Source: an uncultured Collinsella sp. (lineage in GTDB: Bacteria; Actinomycetota; Coriobacteriia; Coriobacteriales; Coriobacteriaceae). From it: a DNA stretch of 64,000 bases. Each line of letters begins with the position of its first letter. Position 1 is the stretch's first letter. The notes under the pieces were generated by a model. It was not told the DNA's origin. It worked only from the letters and a program-made list of their open reading frames with translations, and made no database searches. A program made the position numbers and the translations under genes. The stretch lies in assembly GCA_934630375.1 (NCBI GenBank), contig CAKTVQ010000001.1:62001-126000 (forward strand), read 5' to 3'. Positions 54,920 to 64,000 of the stretch are shown here, piece after piece.

Positions 54920-55027
54920 GCCGGTTACATCCTCCAACGTAAAGAGTTCTCAACACTATATCAAAGCGTCTGGGTGCGTGCGAAATTTGCACCATACGTG
55001 ACCCTTTGTTTACCCATTCTTTGCCTG

Positions 55028-55087
55028 TTGACGCATCAACGGTGAACGTCCATAATGCGCTTGCATTAAATGTTGATGTATTAACAT
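55028..55087 (+). promoter_or_regulatory. Promoter with palindromic operator upstream of the alpha/beta hydrolase
   Basis: TTGACG (55028-55033), a 17-base spacer and CATAAT (55051-55056) form a good vegetative promoter. An inverted repeat ATGTTGATGTATTAACAT (55070-55087) covers the transcript start region. GTTGACGCATCAAC, another imperfect palindrome, overlaps the -35 box. A repressor is likely but not identified. Confidence 0.6.
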
Positions 55088-55105
55088 CTTATAGGAAAGC
55101 TTCTT

Positions 55106-56071
55106 ATGTCTCAAAACGCACGTTCCCATCGAAAGCTCAAGATAGCCGGCATCGTTGCGCTGGTGCTCGTTGTCGCGCTGCTGGGGTTTGCCGGCAACTT
55201 CTTGTTCGACTTTGCCCTGAATCCCCAAGCGCCCTACACCATGAAGATGATGCAGGACGGCAAGGACGCCGAAAAGGGCGAGCAGATGGACGTCGAGGAG
55301 ACCGAGGCGCGGGCGTGGTTTAAGGAAAACCGCGAGAGCAGCAGCCTCACCGCGGACGACGGGACCGAGCTTGCCGCCTGGTATTTTGCTGCGTCGGAGA
55401 GCACGCACGACTACGCCGTTTGCCTGCATGGATATACCAACGAGCCCATCGGTATGGCCCGATACGTCAAGCGATTCCACGACCGCGGCATGAACGTGCT
55501 CGCACCTGCCGCCCGCGCCCACGAGCGTTCCGGCGGTGACTACATCGGCATGGGCTGGCCCGAGCGACTCGATGTCGTCGCGTGGATCGGGCGGATCGTT
55601 GCGGCCGATCCCAAGGCGCGTATCCTGGTCTTTGGCGAGTCGATGGGCGCGGCGACCGCCATGGACGTCGCGGGGGAATCTCTGCCCGCAAACGTGAAAT
55701 GCATTATCGAGGACTGCGGTTATACGAGTGTTTGGGACGAGTTTTCCCTGCAGCTCAAGGATGTATTTGGCTTGCCCAGTTTTCCGCTGCTCGACGTGGC
55801 CAATCTGGTATGCAACGTACGTGCAGGCTACGATTTTCATGAGGCCAGCAGCGTGGAGCAGCTCAAACGCGCAACGGTCCCCATGCTTTTTATCCACGGC
55901 GACCAGGACACCTTTGTGCCGTACAGCATGCTCGACCAAAACTACGAGGCGTGCGCCAGCAAGGTCAAACAAAAGCTCACCATCCACGGCGCCGCCCACG
56001 CCAAGAGCGCGCTGATCGACCCCGAACTCTACTGGAACACGGTCAACGACTTCCTCGACGCTAACTTTTAG
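55106..56071 (+). CDS. Membrane-anchored alpha/beta hydrolase
   Basis: Protein of 321 aa with an N-terminal membrane anchor (about residues 11-33), so the domain probably faces outside. Hydrolase features: YAVCLHGYTNEP (oxyanion turn), nucleophile Ser179 in FGESMGAAT, acidic Asp266 or Asp268 in HGDQDTFVP and His298 in GAAHAKS. It resembles the YqkD/BEM46-like serine hydrolases of Gram-positive bacteria, whose substrate is unknown. It has its own regulated promoter and is convergent with the DUF362 gene. Confidence 0.8.
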   Translation: MSQNARSHRKLKIAGIVALVLVVALLGFAGNFLFDFALNPQAPYTMKMMQDGKDAEKGEQMDVEETEARAWFKENRESSSLTADDGTELAAWYFAASESTHDYAVCLHGYTNEPIGMARYVKRFHDRGMNVLAPAARAHERSGGDYIGMGWPERLDVVAWIGRIVAADPKARILVFGESMGAATAMDVAGESLPANVKCIIEDCGYTSVWDEFSLQLKDVFGLPSFPLLDVANLVCNVRAGYDFHEASSVEQLKRATVPMLFIHGDQDTFVPYSMLDQNYEACASKVKQKLTIHGAAHAKSALIDPELYWNTVNDFLDANF

Positions 56072-56111
56072 GCAAATAGCGGCGTCTGGAGATTTATCTA
56101 ACCCCCCTCTT

Positions 56112-56238
56112 TTCGGAAGTATGCAGCAAAATCTGGAACTGCCGACCAGACTGCAGTTTTACCAACAATTTATCAGGGGTTTTGTTGCCAAAAAACGCCG
56201 TGTGCTCGGCGGTTTCGAAATTTGCCGCATACTTCCGA
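56112..56238. repeat. Non-coding element with about 20-base inverted ends (TTCGGAAGTATGC)
   Basis: TTTTCGGAAGTATGCAGCAAA near the left end and its near-perfect inverse at the right end (GTATGCGGCAAA), about 80 bases apart. It lies between convergent genes, as does the element at 45407-45606. No gene is visible in 56072-56323. Confidence 0.65.
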
Positions 56239-56239
56239 A

Positions 56240-56274
56240 AAACCGCCTGCAAGCACCGTGCTCGCAGGCGGTTT
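56240..56274. terminator. Terminator hairpin between convergent genes
   Basis: AAACCGCCTGC and GCAGGCGGTTT arms with A-run before and T-rich sequence after, usable from both sides. Confidence 0.75.
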
Positions 56275-56323
56275 ATGTTTGAGTTGCGCTACAAAAGAGC
56301 GCAATTTGTCCAATAGCCAGGCG

Positions 56324-57529
56324 CTACTTGACCTCGATGAGCTCGTACTCGCTCGTGCCCAGGCCGATCTTCTCGGCGTGCGCGATGCAGGAGCGCCAGT
56401 CGGTGTCGGGATGCGTGATGCAGAAGGGATCCTTGGCCTGCTCGCCCTCCAGATGCTCGTGGCTGTGCTCCATCTTGGCGGCGCTATCAGTGAGCTCGGT
56501 GTTGGGCAGCGGCTCGGATGCCATGACGGCGTCGGCGCAGGCTTGGTCGATGGCAACTGGGTCGAAGCTCGCGAACATGCCGATGTCGTTGACGATGGGC
56601 GTGTCGTTCTCGGCGTGGCAGTCGCAGTTGGGGCTGATGTCCATGGCCAGCGAGATGTGGAAGCTCGGGCGACCGTCGACGATGGCCTTGGTGTACTCGG
56701 CGATCTTGCAGTTGAGCACGTCGGCCGCGGCGTCGTAATCGGGCTTGATGGCGTCCTGGTTGCACACGCCGATGCAGCGGCCGCAGCCCAGGCAGCGGTC
56801 GTGGTCGATGGCGGCCACGTGCACCGTGCGGGTGCTGCCGTTGGCAAGCTCGCGCTCGCGGGTGTCATCGAACGAGATGGCATTGTGCGCGCAGATCTTC
56901 TCGCAGGCACGGCAGCCCACGCAATGCTCGGTCGCAACGCTCGGCTTGCCGGCGGCGTGCTGCTCCATCTTGCCGGCGCGACTGCCACCACCCATACCCA
57001 GGTTCTTCATGGCGCCGCCAAAACCGGCCTGCTCATGGCCCTTAAAGTGGGTGAGGCTGATCACAATGTCAGCATCCATGAGTGCCTGGCCGATCTTGGC
57101 CTCGTGCACGTACTCGCCGCCCTCGACCGGGACGAGCGCCTCGTCGGTACCCTTGAGGCCGTCGGCGATGATGATCTGGCAACCCGTGGCATACGGGGTA
57201 AAGCCGTTCTGGTAGGCGGTGTCGATGTGCTCGAGCGCGTTTTTGCGGCTACCGACATAGAGCGTGTTGCAGTCGGTGAGGAAGGGCTTGCCGCCCAGCT
57301 CCTTCACGACGTCTGCGACGGCGCGGGCGTAGTTGGGGCGCAAAAAGCTCAGATTGCCCAGCTCGCCAAAGTGAATCTTGATGGCGACAAACTTGTTCTC
57401 GAAGTCGATCTGCTCAATGCCGGCGCGGCGAATGAGGCGCTTGAGTTTGTCGAGCTGGCTCTCGCGAGCATGCGTGCGCAGGTTGGTGAAGTACACCTTT
57501 GCCGGTGCTGCGGGTGCGGTTGCGGTCAT
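56324..57529 (-). CDS. DUF362-domain protein with two [4Fe-4S] ferredoxin motifs
   Basis: Protein of 401 aa. The DUF362 domain (about residues 10-200; VAIKIHFGELGN, FLTDCNTLYVG, SLTHFKGHEQAGFGGAMKNLGMG) is followed by two cluster motifs, CVGCRACEKIC and CLGCGRCIGVC, and a return to DUF362 (FASFDPVAIDQA). Such proteins are common in anaerobes and are thought to be electron carriers or assembly factors, with no settled reaction. Single gene, ribosome site GAGGGGAT. Confidence 0.85.
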   Translation of the reverse strand: MTATAPAAPAKVYFTNLRTHARESQLDKLKRLIRRAGIEQIDFENKFVAIKIHFGELGNLSFLRPNYARAVADVVKELGGKPFLTDCNTLYVGSRKNALEHIDTAYQNGFTPYATGCQIIIADGLKGTDEALVPVEGGEYVHEAKIGQALMDADIVISLTHFKGHEQAGFGGAMKNLGMGGGSRAGKMEQHAAGKPSVATEHCVGCRACEKICAHNAISFDDTRERELANGSTRTVHVAAIDHDRCLGCGRCIGVCNQDAIKPDYDAAADVLNCKIAEYTKAIVDGRPSFHISLAMDISPNCDCHAENDTPIVNDIGMFASFDPVAIDQACADAVMASEPLPNTELTDSAAKMEHSHEHLEGEQAKDPFCITHPDTDWRSCIAHAEKIGLGTSEYELIEVK

Positions 57530-57610
57530 AGATCTATCCCCTCGGTCTATATGGCGTTACAGACATAGAGGATGGTACCCGGTGAAGTGGGGTTGAAGTC
57601 AAGCACGGAC

Positions 57611-57762
57611 ACTCATTGGGGACAGACTTAAATGACTGAAACCACTCATTGGGGACAGACTTAAATGAGTGCCGCCAGGGACAGTCCCTGCCAGCCCGGC
57701 CGGCGAGCCGGCGATCCGACAAAGACTGTCCCCAACGACTAGTCGTTTAAGAACGTCCCCAA
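57611..57762. repeat. Repeat block: two ACTCATTGGGGACAGACTTA units plus GACTGTCCCCAACGACTAG unit
   Basis: The ACTCATTGGGGACAGACTTA unit occurs at 57611 and 57644; a GGGACAGTCCCTGCCAGCCC segment follows and a CAAAGACTGTCCCCAACGACT unit closes the block. The same order recurs at 61251-61408, and the last unit also at 5112. Lies between the DUF362 and permease genes. Confidence 0.85.
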
Positions 57763-57765
57763 TTG

Positions 57766-60432
57766 CTACTCCTGCACCTTGAGGGCTTCGGCCAGACTGA
57801 CGCGCTTGATAGAGCGCGTGTGTAGCAGCGCCACGACCAGGTAGGTCGCAAAGCCGATGCCGACGCATGCAGCCATGGACCAAGCGGGCACGTAGATCTC
57901 GATATTGCCGTTGTAGGCGAGCAGCATCGAGCGGAAAATCGCGGTCAGCGAGCCAATAATGACCGGCAGGCTCAGCACGAGTGACACCGCCACGCACAGC
58001 GTAATCGAGCGGATGTACAGATGCGAGATCTCGCTATCGCGATAGCCAAAGACTTTCATGTAGCTGATCGAACGGGCGCTGTGGTCGATCACAGCCTTGG
58101 TCAGAAGATACATAAACAGCAGGAAGATAAACACCGCGAGCCCAATCATCATGCCGATCATTTTGCTCATCATGCCGATGAACTGGTCGCCCACGGCGCG
58201 CATGTCGTCGGGCGTGGTGTCGCCGGCAAAGTAACGCGCGTCGAGGTCGAGCTTCTCGTCGCTCACATAGCCGTTGAAGTAGGCAGCATCGTTGCCGAAC
58301 AGCTCGTTAAAGTCGTCGATACTCATATAGACATTCATGTCCGACTTGGAGCCCCAGGCACAGTCCTTACCCGCGTACTCAAGAGAATAATCCCGAGCCT
58401 CGTACTTGTCGCGAAGCTCGACCTTCTGGCCCTCGCTCCAGCCAAACTTATCGAGCAGGCCGCCGCCAAAGACGACGCGCCCATCGCCGACGTTGAGGTC
58501 TTTCCAATAGCGCGAATCGGGCGAGATGCCGTAGACAGAAATCGTCTCCTCGCCATTACCATCGCCGCGGTCGTATTGCAGCTGGTAAACGGCATATTTC
58601 TCGGCCTGCGCGATTGCGCCCGCGCCGTTGTCGGTCGTGTTGACCGGGTGAATGTCGTCGTTGTCCGCGTCATTTTTCGAGGCCTTGTCGATCAGGTCGA
58701 TAGCCTCGTCGCGGTCGCAGCCGAGGGCATCGGCAAGGTCATCGAGGCGCGCATAGAGCACATCCTTCTTGTCCTGGACCTTGGCAAGTGCATCCTGCGC
58801 TGCGGTCAGGCTCTCGGCAGACGGAGATGCGGTCGCGGCAGCGGCTGCCGTCTGCGCCGCATCGGCCGCGTCGTCAAGTTCGTCATCGGCATCCTGGGCG
58901 GCAGAAAGCAGCGCGCCGTCAACCGACTGCAAGCGCTCGAGTGCCGACCACTGCTCGCGCTCCTCGGCAGTGCCCTCGAGCTCCAGCGGCGCCTTGAGCG
59001 TGTACTGGCGCTCGGCGACCAGGCTCGTCTCGAGGTTGTCCGCGTAGTGCGTCATCGTGGGCAGAATCGCCAGGCCAAAGAGCAGCAGCAGCGAGGCAAA
59101 CGCAATGCCCACGAAGAGCGTGGCGAAGTTGCCCAGGTTGCGCAGGAAGACGCGCAGGCGGAAGCGGGAGACAAAGCCCATGCGTTCCGGCAGCTGCAGA
59201 CCGCGCTTGGTACCCGATTTGCCGCTCGCCTCGTGACGAAGGAACTGCAGCGGCGTCTTGCCCATTTTGCGGAGCAGACCCACCAGCGTGATGAGGATGA
59301 GCGCGGCGGCGGGGACCACAGCGCACTTCACAAAGATTTCCCAGCTCCAGTACACCTGGAAGGGCGGCAGGCTGTACGAGCCGTAGTAGAGACCGCGCAT
59401 GGGCTCGGTAAAGAACGCAACGCCGAGCGCGGTGCCCAAAAGTGCCGCGACCACGCCCACGATGGCGGGAAGTGCCAGGTAGTGCAGCACGATCTCGCGG
59501 CGGCGATAGCCGCTGGCGAGCAGCGTGCCGATAATGGCGCTCTCCTCCTCGATGGTGGCATCGGTGAGCACCACAAAGACAAACGCCATGATCACGATGA
59601 TGATGTCGAGCAACGTCATCCACATCATGGAGTCGCCGTCCACGTCGTCGCGCGCATAGCCAATGCCCTGATTGGAATCGGCATCGATAAGATCGTCCAC
59701 GCGTGCATCGGCATCGGTCAGCGCCTCGACCATCTCCTGCTCGGCATCGATGCGGTCCGCGGTGGAAAGCCCGCGGTCGTTAAAGGTAAAGGAGTACGTG
59801 TAGGCGGGCGCGCCGCCGGCATCCTCGAGCGCGGCAAAGCCGGCGTCGGTGACCTCGGCAACACCATAGGTGATGGTGTTCACCGTAAAGTCCGAATTGT
59901 TGAGGAACAGCGCCTGGCTATCGGGCTGGGTCATGATGCCGCAGATGGTGTAGGTGCGGCCCTCAAGCTCGACCTTATCGCCCACGGCGAGGTCGTTGTT
60001 GGTGGCGAAGACACGGTCGATGGCCACCTCGTCGTCCGCCCTTGGCTGCCTGCCTTCGCAGTAGGACGCGATATCGACCTTGGTGCGGTGCGCATAGGTG
60101 CGCAGCGTGCGCTTTGTGCCGTCGTCGCCGGCGGTCTTTTTGATGATGGCGTCGATGGAGAAATTCTTGTAGAGCGTGACGCCACCGACGTCGCCGGCTG
60201 CATCCTCGGCGGCCTTGAGCTGGTCTTTGGTAGCCTCGAAGGAGGTGGTCACGCGGCCGTCCTCGATCGTGTACTCGTCGCGCATGTCGTCGATGAGGCA
60301 GCCGATGGAATGCGCCGCGAGCAAAAAGCCCGAGGTAAGGGCGATGCTTCCGCACATGAGCAAAAAGATGCCCAGGTACTTACCGATATTGCGGCGCAGC
60401 TCGCGCGGGAGTCGTTTTACGAGAGGTGTCAT
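57766..60432 (-). CDS. ABC transporter permease, FtsX/MacB type, with large extracellular domains
   Basis: Permease of 888 aa with two FtsX-like units. Membrane segment 1 at about residues 15-37, an extracellular domain, a three-segment core (about 265-395), a second segment at about 450-470, a large extracellular domain with a coiled Ala/Asp-rich stretch (about 510-590), and a last three-segment core (about 760-885). This architecture is typical of export or sensing systems for peptides and lipids in Gram-positive bacteria. The start at 60432 is preferred; TTG 60447 overlaps the ATPase stop codon. The partner ATPase is the gene just upstream. Confidence 0.88.
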   Translation of the reverse strand: MTPLVKRLPRELRRNIGKYLGIFLLMCGSIALTSGFLLAAHSIGCLIDDMRDEYTIEDGRVTTSFEATKDQLKAAEDAAGDVGGVTLYKNFSIDAIIKKTAGDDGTKRTLRTYAHRTKVDIASYCEGRQPRADDEVAIDRVFATNNDLAVGDKVELEGRTYTICGIMTQPDSQALFLNNSDFTVNTITYGVAEVTDAGFAALEDAGGAPAYTYSFTFNDRGLSTADRIDAEQEMVEALTDADARVDDLIDADSNQGIGYARDDVDGDSMMWMTLLDIIIVIMAFVFVVLTDATIEEESAIIGTLLASGYRRREIVLHYLALPAIVGVVAALLGTALGVAFFTEPMRGLYYGSYSLPPFQVYWSWEIFVKCAVVPAAALILITLVGLLRKMGKTPLQFLRHEASGKSGTKRGLQLPERMGFVSRFRLRVFLRNLGNFATLFVGIAFASLLLLFGLAILPTMTHYADNLETSLVAERQYTLKAPLELEGTAEEREQWSALERLQSVDGALLSAAQDADDELDDAADAAQTAAAAATASPSAESLTAAQDALAKVQDKKDVLYARLDDLADALGCDRDEAIDLIDKASKNDADNDDIHPVNTTDNGAGAIAQAEKYAVYQLQYDRGDGNGEETISVYGISPDSRYWKDLNVGDGRVVFGGGLLDKFGWSEGQKVELRDKYEARDYSLEYAGKDCAWGSKSDMNVYMSIDDFNELFGNDAAYFNGYVSDEKLDLDARYFAGDTTPDDMRAVGDQFIGMMSKMIGMMIGLAVFIFLLFMYLLTKAVIDHSARSISYMKVFGYRDSEISHLYIRSITLCVAVSLVLSLPVIIGSLTAIFRSMLLAYNGNIEIYVPAWSMAACVGIGFATYLVVALLHTRSIKRVSLAEALKVQE

Positions 60433-60440
60433 GGCGCCGC

Positions 60441-61154
<714 letters not shown>

Positions 61155-61250
61155 GCTATCCCCCGTTGTTAGCCTTCTGCTACTTTTCTAGGCTAATAGT
61201 AAACCCCGGCGAACTATTTTTAAGCGACGTGCGCGAACTATTTTCCAACC

Positions 61251-61408
61251 TACTCATTGGGGACAGACTTACTCATTGGGGACAGACTTAAATGAGCGAT
61301 TTCACTCATTTAAGTCTGTCCCCAATGAGTGGTCCCCAAGTGCCGACATATTGGGACAGTCCCTGCCAGCCCTGCCGGCGAATCGGCAAAGACTGTCCCC
61401 AATGACTA
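61251..61408. repeat. Repeat block, second copy of the 57611-57762 order
   Basis: Two direct CTCATTGGGGACAGACTTA units, then an inverted copy (TAAGTCTGTCCCCAATGAG) forming a hairpin, then GGGACAGTCCCTGCCAGCCC and CAAAGACTGTCCCCAATGACT. It ends six bases before the stop codon of the 61414 gene. Confidence 0.85.
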
Positions 61409-61413
61409 GGTGG

Positions 61414-62619
61414 CTAGACGCGGGATTTGTTGTGGGCGAGGGCTAGGCCTACGGCGGCGATGGCGGCGGCGAAGAGCACCGTGACGCCCAGGTCGCAGGC
61501 GATGTCGCCCAGCGCGGCAGACGCCAGGTCAGAGGTAAGCGCCTTGCCGATCGCGTCGTTCACCCAATACGTCGGCACAAAGTGCGCCACCGTCTGCACG
61601 GCCGAACCCATCAGCGACAGCGGCATCCAGGCGCCGCCCAAAAACGTCATGAGCATGCCGAGCAGGTTGCCCACACCGTTGAGCAGCTCCTCGCGCGCGC
61701 CCAGGCTCGACAGCGTAAAGCCAACGGCCAGCGGCGTGCACGCCAGGGCAAACGTTGCCGCCAGCGCCAGGCACACGCGGCCCACGCCGACCTCGGCAAC
61801 CGCGCCGGCAAAGCCCACGACGCCCATCATGCTCGACACGAGCCAGATGCAGACGGTGAGCACGGCGGCGGCCGCGAACACAGCGAGCGAACGCTGGCGC
61901 TCAGAGACCGGGCTGGCATCCATGCGGCGCACGCGCTCGGGCTCGTTCATGCCCGAGAACACCAGTCCCACCGACACGATGACCGACGAGATAATCGCGT
62001 ACGCGCCAAAGTTGAAGTACGACTCAAGCGTGGTAGCAGCAGTCGAGTCGACCTTGACCTGCTCGATCTGGACCTCCGCGCGCTTTGCGGCCGCGTGCTC
62101 GGCGGCCCTTGCGACGTCACCGTTGGAGGCAGCAGGTTCAAGCGCCGCCGCAGCGCCCGCGAGCGAGATCCAGCGCGAGGCCTCGGCAGACGAGAGCGCC
62201 GCCGCCATGGTGCCGGAACCGTAGGTCACGTCGAGCTTGGGCAGGGCCTCCCCCGCACGGGCGGCTGCAACAAGATCGTCCTCAAACCCCTCCGGGATAA
62301 AGAACACGCAATCGGCACTGCCCTTAGCGCTGTTGCTCTTGGCGAGCGCGTCCGCAAGGTCGTACGCGTCGTCGCCGATGCCCGTGACCAGGTCAAAGCG
62401 TGAGCCCAGGTGCTTGGTAAGCGCCCGCGAAAGATCGCTATTGTCGCGGTCGACCACAATCACGTTGGTGTCGTAGGGCTTGTACTCGGTGAGCTGCGAC
62501 GAATTCCAGCTGACGGAGGCAGCAATGAACACGCCCATCAGCGAAATGAACACCGTGTAGATGAGCAGGTAGAACGGGTGCGCGAGCGCCATGCGAAGCG
62601 CGGTCTTAAAGGTGCTCAT
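61414..62619 (-). CDS. ABC-2 type transporter permease
   Basis: Permease of 401 aa. One N-terminal membrane segment (about residues 14-38), a soluble extracellular domain (about 45-205), then five segments (about 210-395) including GNLLGMLMTFLGGAWMPLSL, typical of YhgE/ABC-2 exporters. Start at 62619 has AAGGAG upstream and overlaps the end of the 62606 gene by 14 bases. It forms a heterodimer with that protein, powered by the ATPase encoded upstream of both. Confidence 0.88.
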   Translation of the reverse strand: MSTFKTALRMALAHPFYLLIYTVFISLMGVFIAASVSWNSSQLTEYKPYDTNVIVVDRDNSDLSRALTKHLGSRFDLVTGIGDDAYDLADALAKSNSAKGSADCVFFIPEGFEDDLVAAARAGEALPKLDVTYGSGTMAAALSSAEASRWISLAGAAAALEPAASNGDVARAAEHAAAKRAEVQIEQVKVDSTAATTLESYFNFGAYAIISSVIVSVGLVFSGMNEPERVRRMDASPVSERQRSLAVFAAAAVLTVCIWLVSSMMGVVGFAGAVAEVGVGRVCLALAATFALACTPLAVGFTLSSLGAREELLNGVGNLLGMLMTFLGGAWMPLSLMGSAVQTVAHFVPTYWVNDAIGKALTSDLASAALGDIACDLGVTVLFAAAIAAVGLALAHNKSRV

Positions 62620-63793
62620 AGCGGCTCCTTCCAAAGATCAGCGTAGCGGCGGCGACAAACACCAGGGCCATGAGGACGAGCGCGCCGGCGCGGACGGCGA
62701 AGGGCCCCAGGTCCTCAAAGAAATACAGGCGATTGAACATATCGCAGATGAGCTTGACGGGGTTGAGCCAGCACTCGGCCGGGCAGGCGCGGGCGACGTC
62801 GTCGGCAAGCGCCATCGCCGGCTCGCCGTAGAGGCCGGCGAACAAGGCGCACGTGGTGGCGAAGCCCGTGAGGATACCCGACTTGGACGCCTTGCCCCCC
62901 TTAACGGGCAGCGTGCCCACAAAAAGCCCCAGGCCCGTGGCGGCAAGCGCGGATGCAGCCCCGCCCAGCAGGCACAACCCCTCGCGCCCGCCAAAGTCGA
63001 CGCCCACGACCAGGCGCACGTAGCCGATCGCAACCGCCATCGATGCAAAGGAAACCAGCCACGAGCCGACAAAAATGCCGGCCAGCGAAGCCGTCTTGGA
63101 AAGACCGCCCACGCAGCGGCGCGCGCCAAGGCCCGACAAATTAGGCTGCAAATCGACGACGCTCAAAGCGGCAAACTCGGCAGACATCATCGCGACCAGG
63201 CCAAAAAGCGCGTAATAGTAGATGACCGTGCCATCGGGTGTGGCACGAGTCAGGCTCACGCGGCGGGTTCCGCCCTCGAGCGACAGAGCGCGCGCAACCG
63301 CCTCCGGGTCGGCGAGCGCCGCCGGGTCATCTTGAGCAATCTGAGCCATGAGCTCGGTATTTTGCGTATACGAGCTTGCCACCGTTTCAAGGATGCTGCG
63401 GTCGGTGAGCACCGACGAGGCGCGCGAGCTGTCGTAACTCGATAGCAGCGTGAGCCTGGGCGTGCCCGCGGCATCGACCATATAGATGCCCGCGACCTCG
63501 CCGGCCTTGAGCGCTTTGCGCGCGGCAGCCAAGTCTTCGTACTCGCTCACATCGAGCAGCTGGTCGTCGCCTGCCTTGGCAAGCGAAGCTGCCACGTCCT
63601 TAAAGGTCGAGGCATCCCAGGCCTCGTCCGCCACGACGGCAACCGGCACCGGGTCGACCGTGCCGTCGGAGCTGAGGTTCGCAAACATAAACATGAACAT
63701 CGTGGAAAGCGCAATAGGAAAGAGAGCGCCCCAGACCCACGTGCTCGGCCGGCGCAGCAGCGTCTTGACCGTGGTGATGATGGTGTCGAACAT
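62606..63793 (-). CDS. ABC-2 type transporter permease
   Basis: Permease of 395 aa with the same plan as its neighbour: N-terminal segment (about 18-40), extracellular domain (about 45-195), and about six segments to the C-terminus. The two differ in sequence enough to be distinct halves of one exporter. It starts nine bases after the ATPase stop codon. Substrate unknown; antibiotic, lipid or polysaccharide export are all possible for the family. Confidence 0.88.
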   Translation of the reverse strand: MFDTIITTVKTLLRRPSTWVWGALFPIALSTMFMFMFANLSSDGTVDPVPVAVVADEAWDASTFKDVAASLAKAGDDQLLDVSEYEDLAAARKALKAGEVAGIYMVDAAGTPRLTLLSSYDSSRASSVLTDRSILETVASSYTQNTELMAQIAQDDPAALADPEAVARALSLEGGTRRVSLTRATPDGTVIYYYALFGLVAMMSAEFAALSVVDLQPNLSGLGARRCVGGLSKTASLAGIFVGSWLVSFASMAVAIGYVRLVVGVDFGGREGLCLLGGAASALAATGLGLFVGTLPVKGGKASKSGILTGFATTCALFAGLYGEPAMALADDVARACPAECWLNPVKLICDMFNRLYFFEDLGPFAVRAGALVLMALVFVAAATLIFGRSRYEHL

Positions 63794-63802
63794 GGCCGCC
63801 CC

Positions 63803-64000
63803 CTAGTCGCGCAGCTCGCGGCCGGTGATCTCGAGGAACACGTCGTTGAGGGTCGGCGGTTCGGAATAGATGCGGCCGAGCGGCACGTCATGCGAGCGCA
63901 GCGCATCGAGAATGTCCGTCAGGTTGTGCGGGCTCGCTTCGCACGAAAACGTGAGCTGTCCCGCCGTTGCCGAAAGGTCCAGAACGTGCGGCAGGCTTGC
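63803..64000 (-). CDS. ABC transporter ATPase, C-terminal end (partial)
   Basis: The last 65 codons of an ABC ATPase run off the window edge. The sequence ends EPPTLNDVFLEITGRELRD, the usual C-terminus of ABC-2 (drug or lipid exporter) ATPases. The Walker motifs lie outside the window. It is the first known member of the operon with the two permeases. Confidence 0.85.
   Translation of the reverse strand, partial: ASLPHVLDLSATAGQLTFSCEASPHNLTDILDALRSHDVPLGRIYSEPPTLNDVFLEITGRELRD

Noticed and set aside
57611..57670. Direct repeats that could suggest a CRISPR array
   Set aside because: Only two or three units with irregular gaps and no spacer pattern or cas genes; they match dispersed repeats elsewhere.

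Overview
The window looks like a chromosomal segment of a high-GC gut actinobacterium of the class Coriobacteriia, most probably Collinsella. This is inferred from gene families (many PTS permeases with GH1 glycosidases, a DUF4867 protein, NRMT-type transporter, YdjG/YdjI-like proteins) and from the intergenic hairpin repeats. No rRNA, tRNA, CRISPR array or complete mobile element was seen. The only transposon trace is a decayed IS21 istB fragment at 27.2-27.5 kb.

Layout. 0-5 kb: a PTS EIIBC permease divergent from a CE1-like esterase, with a dense cluster of GTTTA-type operator half-sites between them, then a DUF1593 nucleoside-hydrolase-like protein. 5.3-9.7 kb: an operon of zinc-ribbon proteins, an SPFH/flotillin-like protein and a lipoprotein. 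9.8-13.8 kb: a membrane sensor, histidine kinase and LuxR-type response regulator with overlapping genes. 14-33 kb: two related beta-glucoside loci. Locus A has a ChbG-like deacetylase, cellobiose-type EIIC, EIIB and EIIA, two 6-phospho-beta-glucosidases, a ROK sugar kinase and a divergent RpiR regulator, with a third GH1 gene behind the regulator. Locus B has a non-phospho beta-glucosidase, a chbG copy with an internal TGA, a 6-phospho-beta-glucosidase, an EIIBC permease and a divergent RpiR copy that has lost its DNA-binding domain. Between the loci lie an AAA ATPase, DUF4867, luxS and gene remnants. 33.5-40.6 kb: a sugar catabolic operon (fucose-isomerase-like protein, split transketolase, FGGY kinase) followed by its LacI regulator and a ROK kinase; the enzyme order fits a non-oxidative D-apiose route. 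40.9-42.9 kb: nucleoside hydrolase and ribokinase. 43-45.3 kb: an OatA-like acyltransferase. 45.7-55 kb: a run of minus-strand envelope and cation genes (NRMT-like transporter, MgtE-like protein, degenerate NodB protein, PRC-barrel, YtxH, a cyanophycin-synthetase N-domain-like protein, CorC-type protein, hemolysin III). 55-64 kb: alpha/beta hydrolase, DUF362 ferredoxin-like protein, a MacB/FtsX-type ABC pair and an ABC-2 export cluster running off the window.

The main theme is uptake and cleavage of plant glycosides: PTS import with phosphorylation, GH1 hydrolysis, removal of acyl groups (esterase and ChbG-like proteins) and phosphorylation of released sugars (ROK and FGGY kinases). A shared TAAAC/GTTTA operator type links four promoters up to 39 kb apart to the LacI protein at 38.5 kb. 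A TTTCA-N5-TGAAA inverted repeat is a candidate site for the RpiR protein at 21.7 kb. The flanks of several operons carry structured repeats, one of which shows compensatory changes between its two copies.
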